Source: Benincasa hispida (lineage: Eukaryota > Streptophyta > Magnoliopsida > Cucurbitales > Cucurbitaceae). From it: DNA of 64,000 nucleotides. Position 1 is the first letter of the stretch. The number at the start of each line of letters is the position of its first letter. The stretch spans positions 43,853,979-43,917,978 of the forward strand of contig NC_052353.1 of the NCBI RefSeq assembly GCF_009727055.1, given 5' to 3'. A model generated the notes under the pieces. The model had not been told where the DNA came from. It worked only from the letters and a program-made list of their open reading frames with translations, and made no database searches. Made by a program: the position numbers and the translations under genes. Positions 25,001 through 36,460 of this stretch are shown here, one piece after another.

Positions 25001-26399
25001 ATTAAAGTGTTTAATAAACAAAAATCATATATTGCTAAACTGTCCAATATAAGAATTATACTAGGCCAATTTTACAATCCACTTAGATAAATTTATTAGC
25101 CTAATTTACCTAAGTAATGAACCCTTATTTGTAAAACACAGTAGGAGGAAAATGATGTATACGATACTTCAATTTCTTTTTCACAATTTTTCCTAAATAG
25201 TTCATACTGTGAGATCTATGCTCGGCCTTGAGAAACCTTGTTTGTGTCCCCCTACGGATGATGTTTGCATAGGTCAATATCAAGATGAATTGAGAGAGTT
25301 TTTATAGTAAGTGGGAGAGGGAAATGTGTTAACACATTCCACGATCTCCTTCATTGGTTTGCAGTAAACTTTCATGCTCGACCTCGAGACACCTTTGCTT
25401 GTGTCCCCTACAGATGATGTTTGCATGATATTTTACTCAAACTCTAGAAATGGATACGATTGCTTTAGTTTTTGTCCTAATCGGTTTTCTCCTATGATTG
25501 GCTCATTGGGGTGGAACTGATCTATAGTTTAAAAGGAAGGGCTATACTTAAAAAGAAATTGTTAAGCAAGTTCGTGGTTTCTTAACCAAAATATGGTAAC
25601 TAAATGTTATATGAATATGAGTTATTCTGGTATAACATTTGGTTAAGAATGTCTCAATCCAATGAAGAAATAACTAACTGCCTTACGGTGACTTTTATTC
25701 TAACTAACTGGAGGATCATAGCAATAGAGATTTTGAATTAATATGAATGAGATTTATATTAAATCTATTGAGTTCTCTTTTACTTTCTATGTTGAATTAG
25801 AATAGATAATAGTTCGCATATAGTCAATTAATATGTTTTATATCATTCAAAGCCATGTCTATTTCTCTCAAGAGTTTTAATTATCGATATAAGTCAAAGT
25901 TTTGATAAATATGTTACTTTAAAAAATGTCATCAACATTTAGTCTTCTATTTGAGAAATGTTCTCAAAAGAATTATTGTCAATTCATGATGTGGATGAAT
26001 AATCTTTGCAGTGATAGTTTACTTTTATTATTATCTAGATTACATATGAAGTATCTGAATCGTAAGATAAAGTTATAACAAAACATATTGTATGTTAGAG
26101 CCATGGGAAGCTAAATGACTTACAAAGTTAAGTATTATCGATATCCAAGAAAATCACTATGAATAGAGCTAATAAAGAAATACCTCAAAGAGAAGAAAAA
26201 TAAGAATAAGTAAATTTAATTTACTGAATTCTTGATGGAGAATATAGATTCGCACATTGATTGTTGAATTAATGATTCACTATCAGAAATTTTCTTCATT
26301 ACAGTTAGATGGTAAATCTTGGTAAATACTTAATTCAGTGGAATAGATCTACTAGTTGGCAACGGGGAGCTCATCACCCTAAGAGAAATTTGATTTCTC

Positions 26400-26695
26400 C
26401 AATCTTAATTACTAAATATTTCAAAGAGTATGAATAGTTTTAGCAATAAGGCATGTTTTCAAAAATTATTTTTGAATATGTTCAGCTTTAAATAAATATA
26501 TTTTTATGTGTTAATTTAAAATGTTGTTCATTTATATTGAATATGGTGCTTTTATCACCATTAAAGAAATTCAAATTCTTCATACTTTATTACTAAAAGT
26601 TTTATGGTGTATGAATATTTTTAGTGATTAGACATGTTTTCAAAAGTTGTTTTGAAAATATGTTCAGTTTTAAATAAATACATTTATGTGTGTTA
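26400..26695. repeat. Imperfect tandem duplication, unit about 180 bp
   Basis: Blocks ttactaaatattt...gcatgttttcaaaaattatttttgaatatgttcagctttaaataaatat (about 26408-26500) recur with substitutions at about 26590-26690. Confidence 0.7.
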
Positions 26696-27540
26696 AAGAT
26701 TAACACATTTGCATACTAAACTGAGAAAGTGTGTGATTTTTTGAATCCAAAAAGAAAGAAGGATTCTATCCTCCTAAATAGGATACATGTATTTGACTTT
26801 TAAATGACAGTTATAGGCAATTCTCTAACAGTTAAAGTAAAATTATAATTACTTGCCAAAAATCTTGCCTTTCATGCAGATGTATCATTAAAACCTTATT
26901 AGATAAGGTTACCTGACCAATGTTGGACTTTCTTTGATCTCGGTGGTCTTGTGATTGAAAGCATAAGTCTGACTTCATAAATAAGTCATTAATATGATTG
27001 ATGAGTATTTATGCTTAAATGTATTTATTCTAATGCAACTTAAGTCTTACTTTCTTTGAAATGTTTTTTTTTTTAAAAAAAAAATAGACTAAAGTTTAAG
27101 TCATTTAGGCAATCGTATAGTGACATTATGATATGATCATAATGATTAGTACAAGTTTTTTTTTTTTTTTTATTATACTAAGCCTAAGTGATAGAGATGA
27201 GATGAGATCTCAATTTCGAGCATTAGGTATAATTTGGATAGAAATATGGCCTTGTTGAACTTAGCACATTTTAAGTACTTTGTTAAACATAGTCCTAATC
27301 TTTTAGAATTACACTAATGTCTAACTTCATTAAGGATATGCAATGGAGATTGCAACTTTTGAATGTTATTTCCTCCAAATTGTTTGCAAAACAACGTTAG
27401 ACTATGGAAACATTGTAAAACTAGTTTATGACATTTGTGTCAAAACAAACACTTGGGGAAATAAATGTTCAATAGTATGCCTAGTTGTAGGTAGTCCATG
27501 AGGAGTTTATGGCCTTTTGGACATTCTAAAGTAAAATTAT

Positions 27541-28737
27541 ATATTTGTGTGACAAATACGGATTTATTTAGAAAGTTAAAGGTTGCAGACCTGTAACAGG
27601 GTCAAGCTGTGTTGATGATTAAGTTCCAAGTAAAACCACATAAACGTTAACAAATATTGTTAAATATTTATTTTTATTTGAACATCAATTTCTAATTGTC
27701 AAACAGATAAGTCTCTATCATAGTAGGAGAGTTATGAGACAACTCAATCTTTGCAAAAGCTTACTTGAAGTCTTCATTGTCATATAAGATGCCAAGATGA
27801 AAACTTATAAACCTTTCAGTAGTGGGAGAGCTATGCAATGACTCTACCTTAGCTGTGACTTATTGGAAGTCAAAGCCGTCATGCTACATGACAAGATTTG
27901 AAGGAAGTTGACAAAGAGAAATTTTGTTAAAGTCATAAATTGAGATAAAGCAGTGTACTTAATCTCAATTATTATTATTATTATTATTATTTGTAGATTA
28001 TCATTGATGAAGGCAACCTCAAAAGGATATGAATGGATTGCAAAAGGGAGATTTAAACTATAGTACTTGGAGATAGAGATCTTCAAAGTAAGCCTCTTGG
28101 TATTAGGTGAAAACCAGCGCCAAAACAATGTTAGACTATGGAAACATTTATTTGTGTGAAAAATACTGATTTATTTAGAAAGTTAAGGGTTGCAGACCTG
28201 TAACAGAGTCAAGTTGTGTTGATGATTAAGTTCCAAGTAAAACCACACAAACGTTAACAAATATTGTTAAATATTTATTTTCATTTGAACATCAATTCCT
28301 AATTGTCAAACAGATAAGTCTCCATCGTAGTAGGAGAGTTATGAGACAACTCAACCTTTGCAAAAACTTACTTGAAGTCTTCATTGTCATATAAGATGCC
28401 AAGATGAAAACTTATAAACCTTTCAGTAATGAGAGAGCTATGCAATGACTCTAACTTAGTTGTGACTTATTGGAAGTCAAAGCCGTCAAACTGCATGACA
28501 AGATTTGAAGGAAGTTGACAAAGAGAAATTTTGTTAAAGTCATAAATTTGAGATAAAGTCGTGTACTTAATCTCAGTTAGTTTTTTTTTTTTTGTGTGTA
28601 AATTATCATTTATGAAGGCAACCTCAAAGGATATGAATGGATTTACAAAAGAGAGATTTAAAAGTATAGTACTTGGAGATAGAGACCTTCAAAGTAAGCC
28701 TTTTGGTATCAGGTGAAAACCAACACCAAAATTGTTG
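27541..28737. repeat. 608-bp tandem duplication
   Basis: Unit 1 (27541-28148) begins tatttgtgtgacaaatacgg. Unit 2 (28149 to about 28737) begins tatttgtgtgaaaaatactg. Both run through gttgcagacctgtaacag, agataagtct, ggagagctatgcaatgact and tggaagtcaaagccgtca to ggtgaaaacca. Short matches (caa.gttagactatggaaacatt) at 27391 and just before 28149 suggest unequal exchange. The (ATT)n run at about 27970 is present only in unit 1; unit 2 has a T run there. Confidence 0.85.
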
Positions 28738-29844
28738 GGTGAAAATGGATTGTACGTCAATTTTCTAATTAGTTTCTTTAAAAGACTCTTTATGCATTTT
28801 TTGATTCATTGTTGCAAATGAGATGTGTAAGAATGAATAACTTCTTTTATGAAAAGAAGTTTAATGCATTTACATAATTTTAAAAAAAAATTCAAAGATT
28901 GAATTGCAAAATATTTGCAAAATTATGATATTCATTTGAGAAATGAATTTCACAATTCGGATCTTTGAGAATAAGAGTTTGATATAATATCATAACTAAT
29001 GAAATGCTAAAGTCTCTTCCTCATCACTCATCAATTGCATCCTTCTCATTGCCTAAGGCGGCAAAGATCGAACGATGATGATGTTCTTGTACAGACAAGA
29101 AAAAGAAAGGTGGATATTTATCTGTTTTGTATTGATATTTTCTCATTATGAATAAAGTCAAATTCAATATGAAAGTTTGACTATTTAACCAATTTCAAAT
29201 AGTTGATTTGAAGTATTTATGTATATTAAAAGTCCACATACAGATGTTTAGGATATGATGTTAAATCTGTCTCATACATCTTGCGTTTACAAAGTAGTTG
29301 TTTAATGTTCGATGCAATTATTTCAGATCGGATGGTACTGTACCATTCTACGATGAAATTGATACGTCCAACGGGAAAACTTTCCCAAGACACTTCAAAT
29401 GTTAAAGGGTGGTAAATCTTACATGAGACTTAATTAACATTTAATATACAATTGGTTATTTAAATCGGTAAAGACGATGGTATGACCATTGAGTTTTGAA
29501 AATTGAAACTTACGAATAATGAGATGTCACTACAAGAGTTTTGGGTTTTAATGTCGATTGAAAAAAGTAAAACCGGATATATAATGTCGGTTAAGAAAAA
29601 ACAGATATTTAATGTTGGTTTTAAACCGACATTGAAGATCAGCTTTAATGTCAGTTTAAAACCAACATTAAAGGTCTCAATTTTTTTTCTTACTTTATTA
29701 AAAAAATCTCTTTCATTTCAAACAAATCTTCTCCCTCCCTTTCACTATCTCTTACCAAACCATCTCTTCTCCAACAAATTAAAGTCCGATCTTCAACAAC
29801 GGATCTTTGATTTCGTGGGCGTTGTCATTGTCGTGGGTCTTTGT

Positions 29845-30090
29845 CCAGCGTCCGATGTCTCTTTTCGTCTGGCGTTCCGTCCAGCTTCTTGGGCATTCTG
29901 TCCGACGTCTCTTTTTGTCTAGTGTCCGGCGTCTCTTTCTGTCCGACCGTATAGCTTCATGGGCATTCTAGCTTTTCTGATCCAATGGGTCTAGCGTTCG
30001 TGGCACTCCGTCTAGCCGTCCATAGATCTGTAGATTCGATGGGTCTGTAGATCCGGTGGATCCGGTGTTTATGGTGTTCCATCCGTAGAT
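29845..30090. repeat. GTCCGRCGTCTCTTT-rich repeats inside the CACTA element
   Basis: gtccg(a/g)(t/c)gtctcttt occurs three times (about 29850-29945), the cttcttgggcattct/cttcatgggcattct block twice, and gtagat(c/t)...gggtc/ggatccggtg units follow. It looks like subterminal repeat DNA of the CACTA element or a locally expanded GC-rich repeat. Confidence 0.6.
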
Positions 30091-30091
30091 C

Positions 30092-30129
30092 CTGTCTCTT
30101 ATACACATCTAGATGTGTATAAGAGACAG
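30092..30129. other. Synthetic mate-pair junction adapter (assembly artefact)
   Basis: CTGTCTCTTATACACATCT (19 nt) is followed directly by AGATGTGTATAAGAGACAG (19 nt). These are two Tn5 mosaic ends head to head, forming a perfect 38-bp palindrome identical to the junction sequence used in transposase-based mate-pair libraries. One translation of it gives the well-known contaminant peptide SYTHLDVYKRQ. This is not plant DNA: reads with an untrimmed junction were assembled, so the left and right flanks may not be adjacent in the genome. Confidence 0.97.
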
Positions 30130-30141
30130 ATCTGGATGAGT

Positions 30142-30290
30142 TTAAAAAGATAGTTTCGAACATTGCAATCTATTGGCTTCTTCTAGATGCAATTTTGTTG
30201 CTGGCCTTTTCTCTTCCTTACCAGAGGAATCTTCAAGATCATCGTATAAATTTTCTTCCGTAGCCTCAAGATTTAAGATGAGACTAAAAA
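30142..30290 (-). pseudogene. Unassigned exon-like fragment in the CACTA element
   Basis: On the minus strand the stretch after an AG reads ATEENLYDDLEDSSGKEEKR followed by PATKLHLEEANRLQCSKLS, an acidic, protein-like segment with no stop. I do not recognise the family. It lies just right of the adapter, in the opposite orientation to the P450 reductase fragments. It may be a captured exon or chance. Confidence 0.3.
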
Positions 30291-31113
30291 GTATTTTCAA
30301 CCAATATACCGTGTACCAATTCTCAGTGTTCATAGTGTTGGTAGGTTGAAGTTTTGCTAATGATAATTTAGAGGTATTATATAGGAAAATATTTGTGGTT
30401 ATTCCAGGAAAGAGTTTGAAGATATTTGGATAGTAACCTTTTGCGTGTTTTGGCTTTATTCAATAGCATTAGTATTTTTCCAAGTAGAGGACAGGAAAAG
30501 AATGGCATTCTGGATGAAAGTCGTGTTTTACTATAACTACAATGGTGTACTATTTGGGTAGTTTTTTTTTTAATGCAATTATTTAGATTTTTGCGTCTTT
30601 TTATTTGAAGAGTGATGCTTACTACAATGCTATATCTACTCAATATTTTTATTTGTTCTTTTGGCCACTTAATGTTCTTATGTACATTTTCCAAATTGTA
30701 GTGCTAATAGCAACAACTTTAAGCACTCATGGAAAGGCTAAATTCTACCTAGCCCTATTATGTACGCTGTGTGAAGCCAAACTCTCTTAATAGGCCCCAG
30801 AAGTTTGAGAACCTAAACATTCTGCATCAATTACGTTGTGGAGTCAGTTTCTAGAAATTTGATATCTTTCCTCTTGTTGGAACTTTCAACATGCAGATAT
30901 ATACGTTATTAACCTTTCTAGGTTAACTTGAGTTTCATTTTTTGTAACCTATTGGTTGTTTACTTGGTAAGGTTGATTTTAGTTTCCAACTAATGATTTA
31001 TACATTAAAATGGGATTTTGTTGTTTCCTTGTTTGAACTATATACGCTTTTATAAGAATAAGTCCGTTAAAGAAGATTATCCACTCATACTTTCATGGTT
31101 TAATACTTTTTTA

Positions 31114-31318
31114 GGTGAGAATCTTTGTGGCCTGAGTTGGATCAATTGCTTCGAGATGAGGATGATGTAACAACAGTGACCATACCTTACACGGCTGCCA
31201 TATTAGAATATCGAGTGGTATTCCATGATCCTGCAGATGTAACTGATGACAACAAGAACTGGATGAATGCAAATGGTCATGTTGTACATGATGCTTAACA
31301 TCCATTTAGGTTCTGAGA
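31114..31318 (+). pseudogene. Captured NADPH-cytochrome P450 reductase exon fragment 1
   Basis: After a consensus acceptor (ttttttag) the frame reads [20 protein letters not shown], then [18 protein letters not shown] and ANGHVVHDA, a stop, then HPF. This is the linker / connecting-domain entry of plant NADPH-cytochrome P450 reductase ([15 protein letters not shown]...TPYTAA.EYRVV...NANGH..HDAQHPFRSN). The stop replaces the conserved Gln. No FMN, FAD or NADPH domain is complete. It sits inside a CACTA element, so it is most simply a transduplicated piece. Confidence 0.8.
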
Positions 31319-31429
31319 ATTTGATATACTGAGTTTTGAGTTTAACTTGCACCACCTTGTCCCATCTGCAAAATTTAAAAATAAGGAAAAGAAGTAGAAA
31401 GAATCTAACGTATTGTTTTATTACTTGAA

Positions 31430-31562
31430 GATCTAATGTGGTTGTGAGGAAGAAGCTCCATATACCTGCATCTGATCGTTCTTGTACTTATCTAGAGTTT
31501 GATATTTCTAGGTCCGCACTCAAGTATGTAGCCTCAATTGGTGTCTATGAGGGACTTTGGTG
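31430..31562 (+). pseudogene. Captured NADPH-cytochrome P450 reductase exon fragment 2
   Basis: [20 protein letters not shown] then [13 protein letters not shown] matches the next part of plant P450 reductase (SNVVV.KELH.P.SDRSC.HLEFDISG..L.YETGDHVGVY). The following ETGDHVGVY region is altered and runs into a stop. About 110 bp of intron-like DNA, starting after the first fragment, separates the two. Retained intron sequence means DNA-level capture, not reverse transcription. Confidence 0.8.
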
Positions 31563-32194
31563 ATACCATTTTCTTAAAAAAAAATAATTACTTTGATTAT
31601 ATACCCAAATTATGTGGGGGTAGGCTGCATAGAATGAAACATACACTTAGTCAGGAAACGTGTTTTAAGAAGGGATTTTCACAATAGCAAGTTGACTGGA
31701 CCGATTCCTCTGCAAATTCTTGTAGTAAATGGACATGTTTTATGAAGGTTGACAAGTGGAGAAGGTGCACCCAACACAAAAAGGACTTCATAACCACATT
31801 AATAACAAGTATAAGGTAATATTTATAAGATGTTTTTCTTAAAAGTCTATTTGTTCTAAAGTTTTGGATTAGATTCAGTGTTGGAGTTCTATGACTATCC
31901 TGTAGTTATGGTAGTTATAGCTTAGTTGTTTATGACTTCCATTGAGTGGTTTATGGTAGTGAAACTTCTTAAGCATCTTTTGATAATTTATATTTATGCA
32001 TTATTTGTCTAAATGAATCCGTTCGGTGTGCTTTTTAGTTGCTTGAGGTTTTGATGTTGCTTTAGGGGGCTTTTTACTTTTTAGTTATATGGATAATGTA
32101 AAACTTTTTAGTTGGAGATGCTAATTTCCTCCTTTCCTATTATATGTTGAATTCTTATTATATGTTGTTTGCCCATTTTTCTCTTCTTGTAGGA

Positions 32195-32290
32195 AGTCAT
32201 GCTTTCAATTTGGATAAAAACTATGGTAGATGGTGGAGAGAACATAACGAAGGAGCAATTGAAAGACTATTTGGAAAACACTATATAATG
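32195..32290 (+). pseudogene. Unassigned exon-like fragment near the CACTA right end
   Basis: After a tgtag acceptor-like site the frame reads GSHAFNLDKNYGRWWREHNE then GAIERLFGKHYI. Composition is protein-like, but I do not recognise it, and it has no partner exon. It may be a second captured gene. Confidence 0.3.
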
Positions 32291-32390
32291 ACCAGTGTGT
32301 GTGCACTTTTGTTTTCTGTTTTTGTTTTTATTTTTTTGCTTTAATGTCGGTTTTAAACCGACATTAAAGCCCATAATTCTTGTAGTGTGT

Positions 32391-32880
32391 GAGTGTATAT
32401 AGTTTAATATTTGATCTTTTATGGGATACATTGTTTCATATTAGAATTACAGAAACCCGTGTTTTATTCTTGTTGGTGTAACTTGGACAATAAGGCAATA
32501 TTTTACTTGTGAAGCATTAATTTGCATGAGTCAAGTATGTCCTTATATATTTGAAAGTTATTTCAGATATAACTTAGTCCATCCACTTTATGAGATAGTG
32601 TGGTGTAAGGATTGGGTCCGAGGACATATCTAAGTATCAAATTGTAGAAAATGCGAGTAATATCTTGCTGGTGAATAGATGATTCTTGTTGACATAACTG
32701 TTTATATTATATAAAAGGATTCTCTAGGCTAAAGTATGAGAGAATCTCTTAGACTGTCTAGGACTACAAGACATGTCTCTAGTGCGCTAGGGAAAGGGGG
32801 AGAGCATGTAGGGTATAGAGTATGCCCTAAGATACTTGTCTCACCGGCTTACATTTCCTCGGCTTTAATGCAAATGAGAT
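32391..32880 (+). mobile_element. 3' internal end of the host element
   Basis: It ends in a purine-rich stretch (gggaaagggggagag, about 32790; caaatgagat just before the LTR), consistent with the region preceding a 3' LTR. No coding capacity is visible. Confidence 0.5.
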
Positions 32881-33462
32881 TGTTAGGATGTATGCCCTAC
32901 AACCACACAGTAATATGTTAGTTGAATCAATGGTCGATTATTTTTTATGTAACTTGTGCAATAATCCATTAAACTAAGATCCAAGATTATCTAATGTAAC
33001 TTAAACATGTATGTAGAGACATACATGTAGATCATGTTTAAGTGATAACCTAAATGATCTATAGTATATGAATAAGATTGGGTGCCTTATCCTGGTAACA
33101 CTACTGATACGACCCGCTTTGTGAATGTTACAATTTTTGTAAAGTGTTATAAATAATTTTATCCTAATCATTCATGTGGAAACATGTGAGTGAGGGTATC
33201 CTATATAAATAGTTTGTATAAGACCGAACCACGAAATGTTGAGTCTCTCTTTATACCATCATTGCTAGAAGGGACTTACATTTCACCAGGATGACCGTAG
33301 GTGACTTGACCTTATCCTGAGTGAGTTATAAACTCTTGCCTATGAGAGCAGTCCTTTGATCTGCATGGGTGAGAGTGATTAGATTCACTGACTCAATATG
33401 TCTACCATTTTGGGGATTTGTCTGATTGGGGAGCTGGGAACACGGCTACACAAGAAGTTTCA
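32881..33462 (+). repeat. 3' LTR of the host element, first segment
   Basis: TGTTAGGATGTATGCCC start, collinear with 19600-20110. It breaks at 33462, where the copia element enters, and resumes at 44663. It retains about 90 bp around 33170-33240 that the 5' LTR has lost. Confidence 0.8.
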
Positions 33463-34640
33463 TGTTGGGGTTGATGCCCTAAAGTCTCGTGTCCTGTAGT
33501 TTGTAAACAGTATATACGAACACCTGTTGTTAATATATGATATTTACTTCACATCTTATTGTTTTACTCGGTTATTTATTTTATTTGCTTTACCACAAAC
33601 CAATAAACATAAAATCCCTGGTTATCTGTATGTGACTCAAGCATGTATGTGGTGACATACAAGTGGATCATGTCTTGAGTGATAACCAAAATGGTCTGTA
33701 GTATATGGATATAGGAGGGAAACCTTATCCTGGTAATGCTACAGATGCGGCCCGCTTTGTGGAATGGTCACAAGTGTTGTAACTTACCACAGATGATATG
33801 ATCCTGATCATTCGTGTTGGGGACATGCGAGCGGGGGCGTCCTATACAAAGAGTTTGTATAAGACCTGACCACAAAGTATTAATGTCTCATTATATAACA
33901 CCGTTCATGACAGAGACTTCACTTCACTAGAATGACCATAGGTAACATGACCTCAATCCTGAGTGAGTTGAGAACTCCTGCCATTGAGGGCGGTCCTTTG
34001 ATTTGTATGGGTGCGAGTGGTCAAGTCGCTGATTCAAACCTACCATTTTGGGGATACGTCTGATTTGGGAGCTGGGAACTCAACTACACAAGATGGAATT
34101 CACTCCTTCTCCAAGGCAGGGGTAAGTAGATAGATGGCTCCCTTAAAGGCTGATTCCGAGGCTTGAACGATGTGGTGCCACACATCTTCCCTTGGCCCGA
34201 GAGGTGTTCACGCATAGTTGGACTATGTTGTATTGTTCATTAGAGAAATCAGTCGTACTTAAGGAGTGAGATGTAACTATAGGGACAAAACAGAAAATTG
34301 GCCCAGCTGTATTTACGAGCATCTGTGAAGGGTCATTGTACTCATGATTGGTTATATCCAACGAACATAGAAATATATTTGTGGTAAGAAGAGTTCAGCT
34401 GTTGGTCTTTAGTGGAATCACTGACAGTTAATGGATGGTGAATCTCGTGGCTAAAGAGTTTAGTCAGCCATTCACGTACCATTGGAGCTTCGAGCCACAG
34501 GTCCATTAGGTCACATGGGTAGCTTGGATTAAGTCGAGAACCAGTGTTTGGGTTAATTTGAAATGTTCAAATTGACAAGAGGAAGTTCAATTATATATGA
34601 TATAATTGGACTGGTTAATTATATATGATGTAATTGGCTA
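33463..34640 (+). repeat. 5' LTR of the copia element (truncated)
   Basis: Collinear with 42610-43815, then abruptly replaced after 'tatatatgatgtaatt' by unrelated gypsy sequence. Confidence 0.85.
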
Positions 34641-36460
34641 AAAGAAATATTTTGGCACGTAGGATTTGAACGGAGTATCCTTGAGAAATCTAGGAAAAGA
34701 ACATTGTGATCGACTTGCTAAAGGAAATCTTTAGCTTATGCTTGAGGACAAGCATTGTTTTAATTTGGGGGTGTGATAATGAACAGAAATACACGTTATC
34801 ATAGTGCTAAGTTCTTAAACAATGTTGGCTTGCGGATAAAACATGTTAAATTGCGTCCAAAAAGCAACAAATATATAATATTGCAGTTGCATGCGTTCAT
34901 CGCATAGAAACGGTTGATTTTTGTGTTTTTATGCAGAATATGCGTTGACTCAAGGCGAAAATTGCGATCATAAGAAATCATTGGTCGAGCGCAGCGTTAC
35001 TGCAAGGCTTTACGGTGATTGTGTTCGTAAACATTTGCTCAAGAAGGATTGTCGCAACCTGGTCAGTGCAACTTGATGGGCGCATCTAGGTGAAAAGGCA
35101 CAATTAATCGCGATGGAATAGAAGCTTGATGACGGTCGAATCGAATAAGTTGACAGCCACTAACGATAACAAGTACATTCAGCTTTTCAGTGACAAATAT
35201 TCGGCGCATCAGTCAGGGAATTAAAGTCATCCCATCCGAGCAATCATAAGAGAGAAGCCACCTTCACCCCGAAGCTCTATAAATACCATAGGCATTCTTC
35301 AGAAAAGGGGTTAACCAGTTCGACGAGTTCACAAATTCTATTCATAGTGTAACATTGTTCTTAGATTTTCTTTTACTTTAAGGCGGACGCAAGAGAAGAA
35401 GGTTGTGCCGACAGATCGTTCCGATAAGCTTGGGAGAGCCCCGGAAGCTTGGGAGGGTGTCGGAAGCTTCGAGGATAGAGAGAGGGTCGACGCCTGTGGA
35501 AGCAGGAATATCTTTTGAACCGAATAGAGATTTATAGTGTAAAAGCCTCGGTCAGCAAGGAATTGCTACTAGGCTCTCTACCTTTATATTTTGTTATTTT
35601 GTACTCAACTCATTTATACAAATGGAATTTACTTCTCTATATCTATTCACTCTCTGTTATTTACGCATGAGTAGCTAAATCTGTTGAATGGGTTGAGAAG
35701 CATTTAGCTAGCACAACTGGAAATCTTCATTCTATGTGATTATCTTGTATTATGTATGCTTCATTCGTCCATTAGAGATACTCGAGACGGGTAGTCTAAG
35801 GACAGGATCTAGCCTTGGGAAATTCAAGTTAGAATCTAGGCTCGGGAGAGTCAGATTAGAATGCATAATCAAGAGATAGGAGCTTAGGAATAAGCACTGT
35901 TTGCTATCAACGCATCGCATGCATCCTAGAGATAGGATATGATTGTGTTCCTACCTTGCCTTTATGCATCTTGTATCATCGCATAGGACAAGAGTAGAGA
36001 CTTAGGAATAAGCTCTATGGACACTTTCAACACATGCGACTTAGACTTAGGAGCATCGCATTTACATTGGAAAATGACTTGTTGTGCATGGTTGTAGCAT
36101 GATCGCATAGTCTGGCGCATTCCCAAGTAACGCTAGCTGAAGACCTTCTCAACCCGTTCATCCGCATACTCAATGCATCTATCACGCAATCCAACTTTTC
36201 TCAAATCCGTCGCATTTATTTATTTTTCATCACCGCAAACAACAACCTCAACAACTATTGATTTATCCGATTACCGCAAAGTTTTCTAAAAATTACCAAT
36301 GCAACCTGTTTTCACAAGCCCTTGAGTTTAACCCTGGACTTACCAGGAAACTCAGTGGAGTTTACACTTGGATTCTGCTGAGGAAACTTGAGTGCTCAAC
36401 GCATTTTTCACCATCGCATTTCATCCATATTTCCACATCATAAAATAACGCATCAGCACG
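34641..36460 (+). mobile_element. Gypsy-type 3' end fragment: polypurine tract plus LTR
   Basis: The end of an internal region (cttgaggacaagcattgttt, then aatttgggggtg) is the classic polypurine tract of plant gypsy elements. It is followed at 34772 by an LTR starting TGTGATAATG. The LTR body is rich in cgcat/gcgtt words and has a TATA-like 'tctataaataccatagg' (about 35276). The right limit is uncertain (a 'catca' end near 36437 or 36460). No 5' part of this element is present. Confidence 0.6.

Larger units (their letters stand above)
25006..29524 (+). mobile_element. Leader and internal DNA of the host element, non-coding
   Basis: 25190-25440 matches the copia leader at 37860-38100 (tgtgagatctat, then the stretch to gtcaatatcaag, and gtaagtgggag). 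After about 25700 no gag-pol similarity is visible in any frame. The stretch holds two sizeable internal duplications (26400-26695 and 27541-28737). This is either a large non-coding (LARD-like) interior or fully decayed coding DNA. Confidence 0.5.
29528..32387. mobile_element. CACTA (En/Spm) element, non-autonomous, with captured gene fragments
   Basis: It begins CACTACAAGAGTTTTGGG and ends CCATAATTCTTGTAGTG, so the termini are inverted copies. It is flanked by the 3-bp duplication tgt (29525-29527, 32388-32390). Subterminal palindromes of the form ttaatgtcgg/ccgacattaa occur inside both ends (29560-29670 and 32341-32368). No transposase is seen. Inside are cytochrome P450 reductase exon fragments and other unassigned exon-like pieces. 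The synthetic adapter at 30092-30129 means the internal 2.86-kb length may be wrong. Confidence 0.85.

Noticed and set aside
26400..28737. CRISPR-like or satellite array
   Set aside because: Only two copies of long units; no short regularly spaced repeats with unique spacers anywhere in the window, and the host is a plant.
29503..29922. 139-codon open frame at the CACTA left end
   Set aside because: It is a translation of the terminal and subterminal repeats, and starts before the transposon end.
29957..30163. 68-codon minus-strand frame containing SYTHLDVYKRQ
   Set aside because: The peptide is a translation of the synthetic adapter, not a protein.
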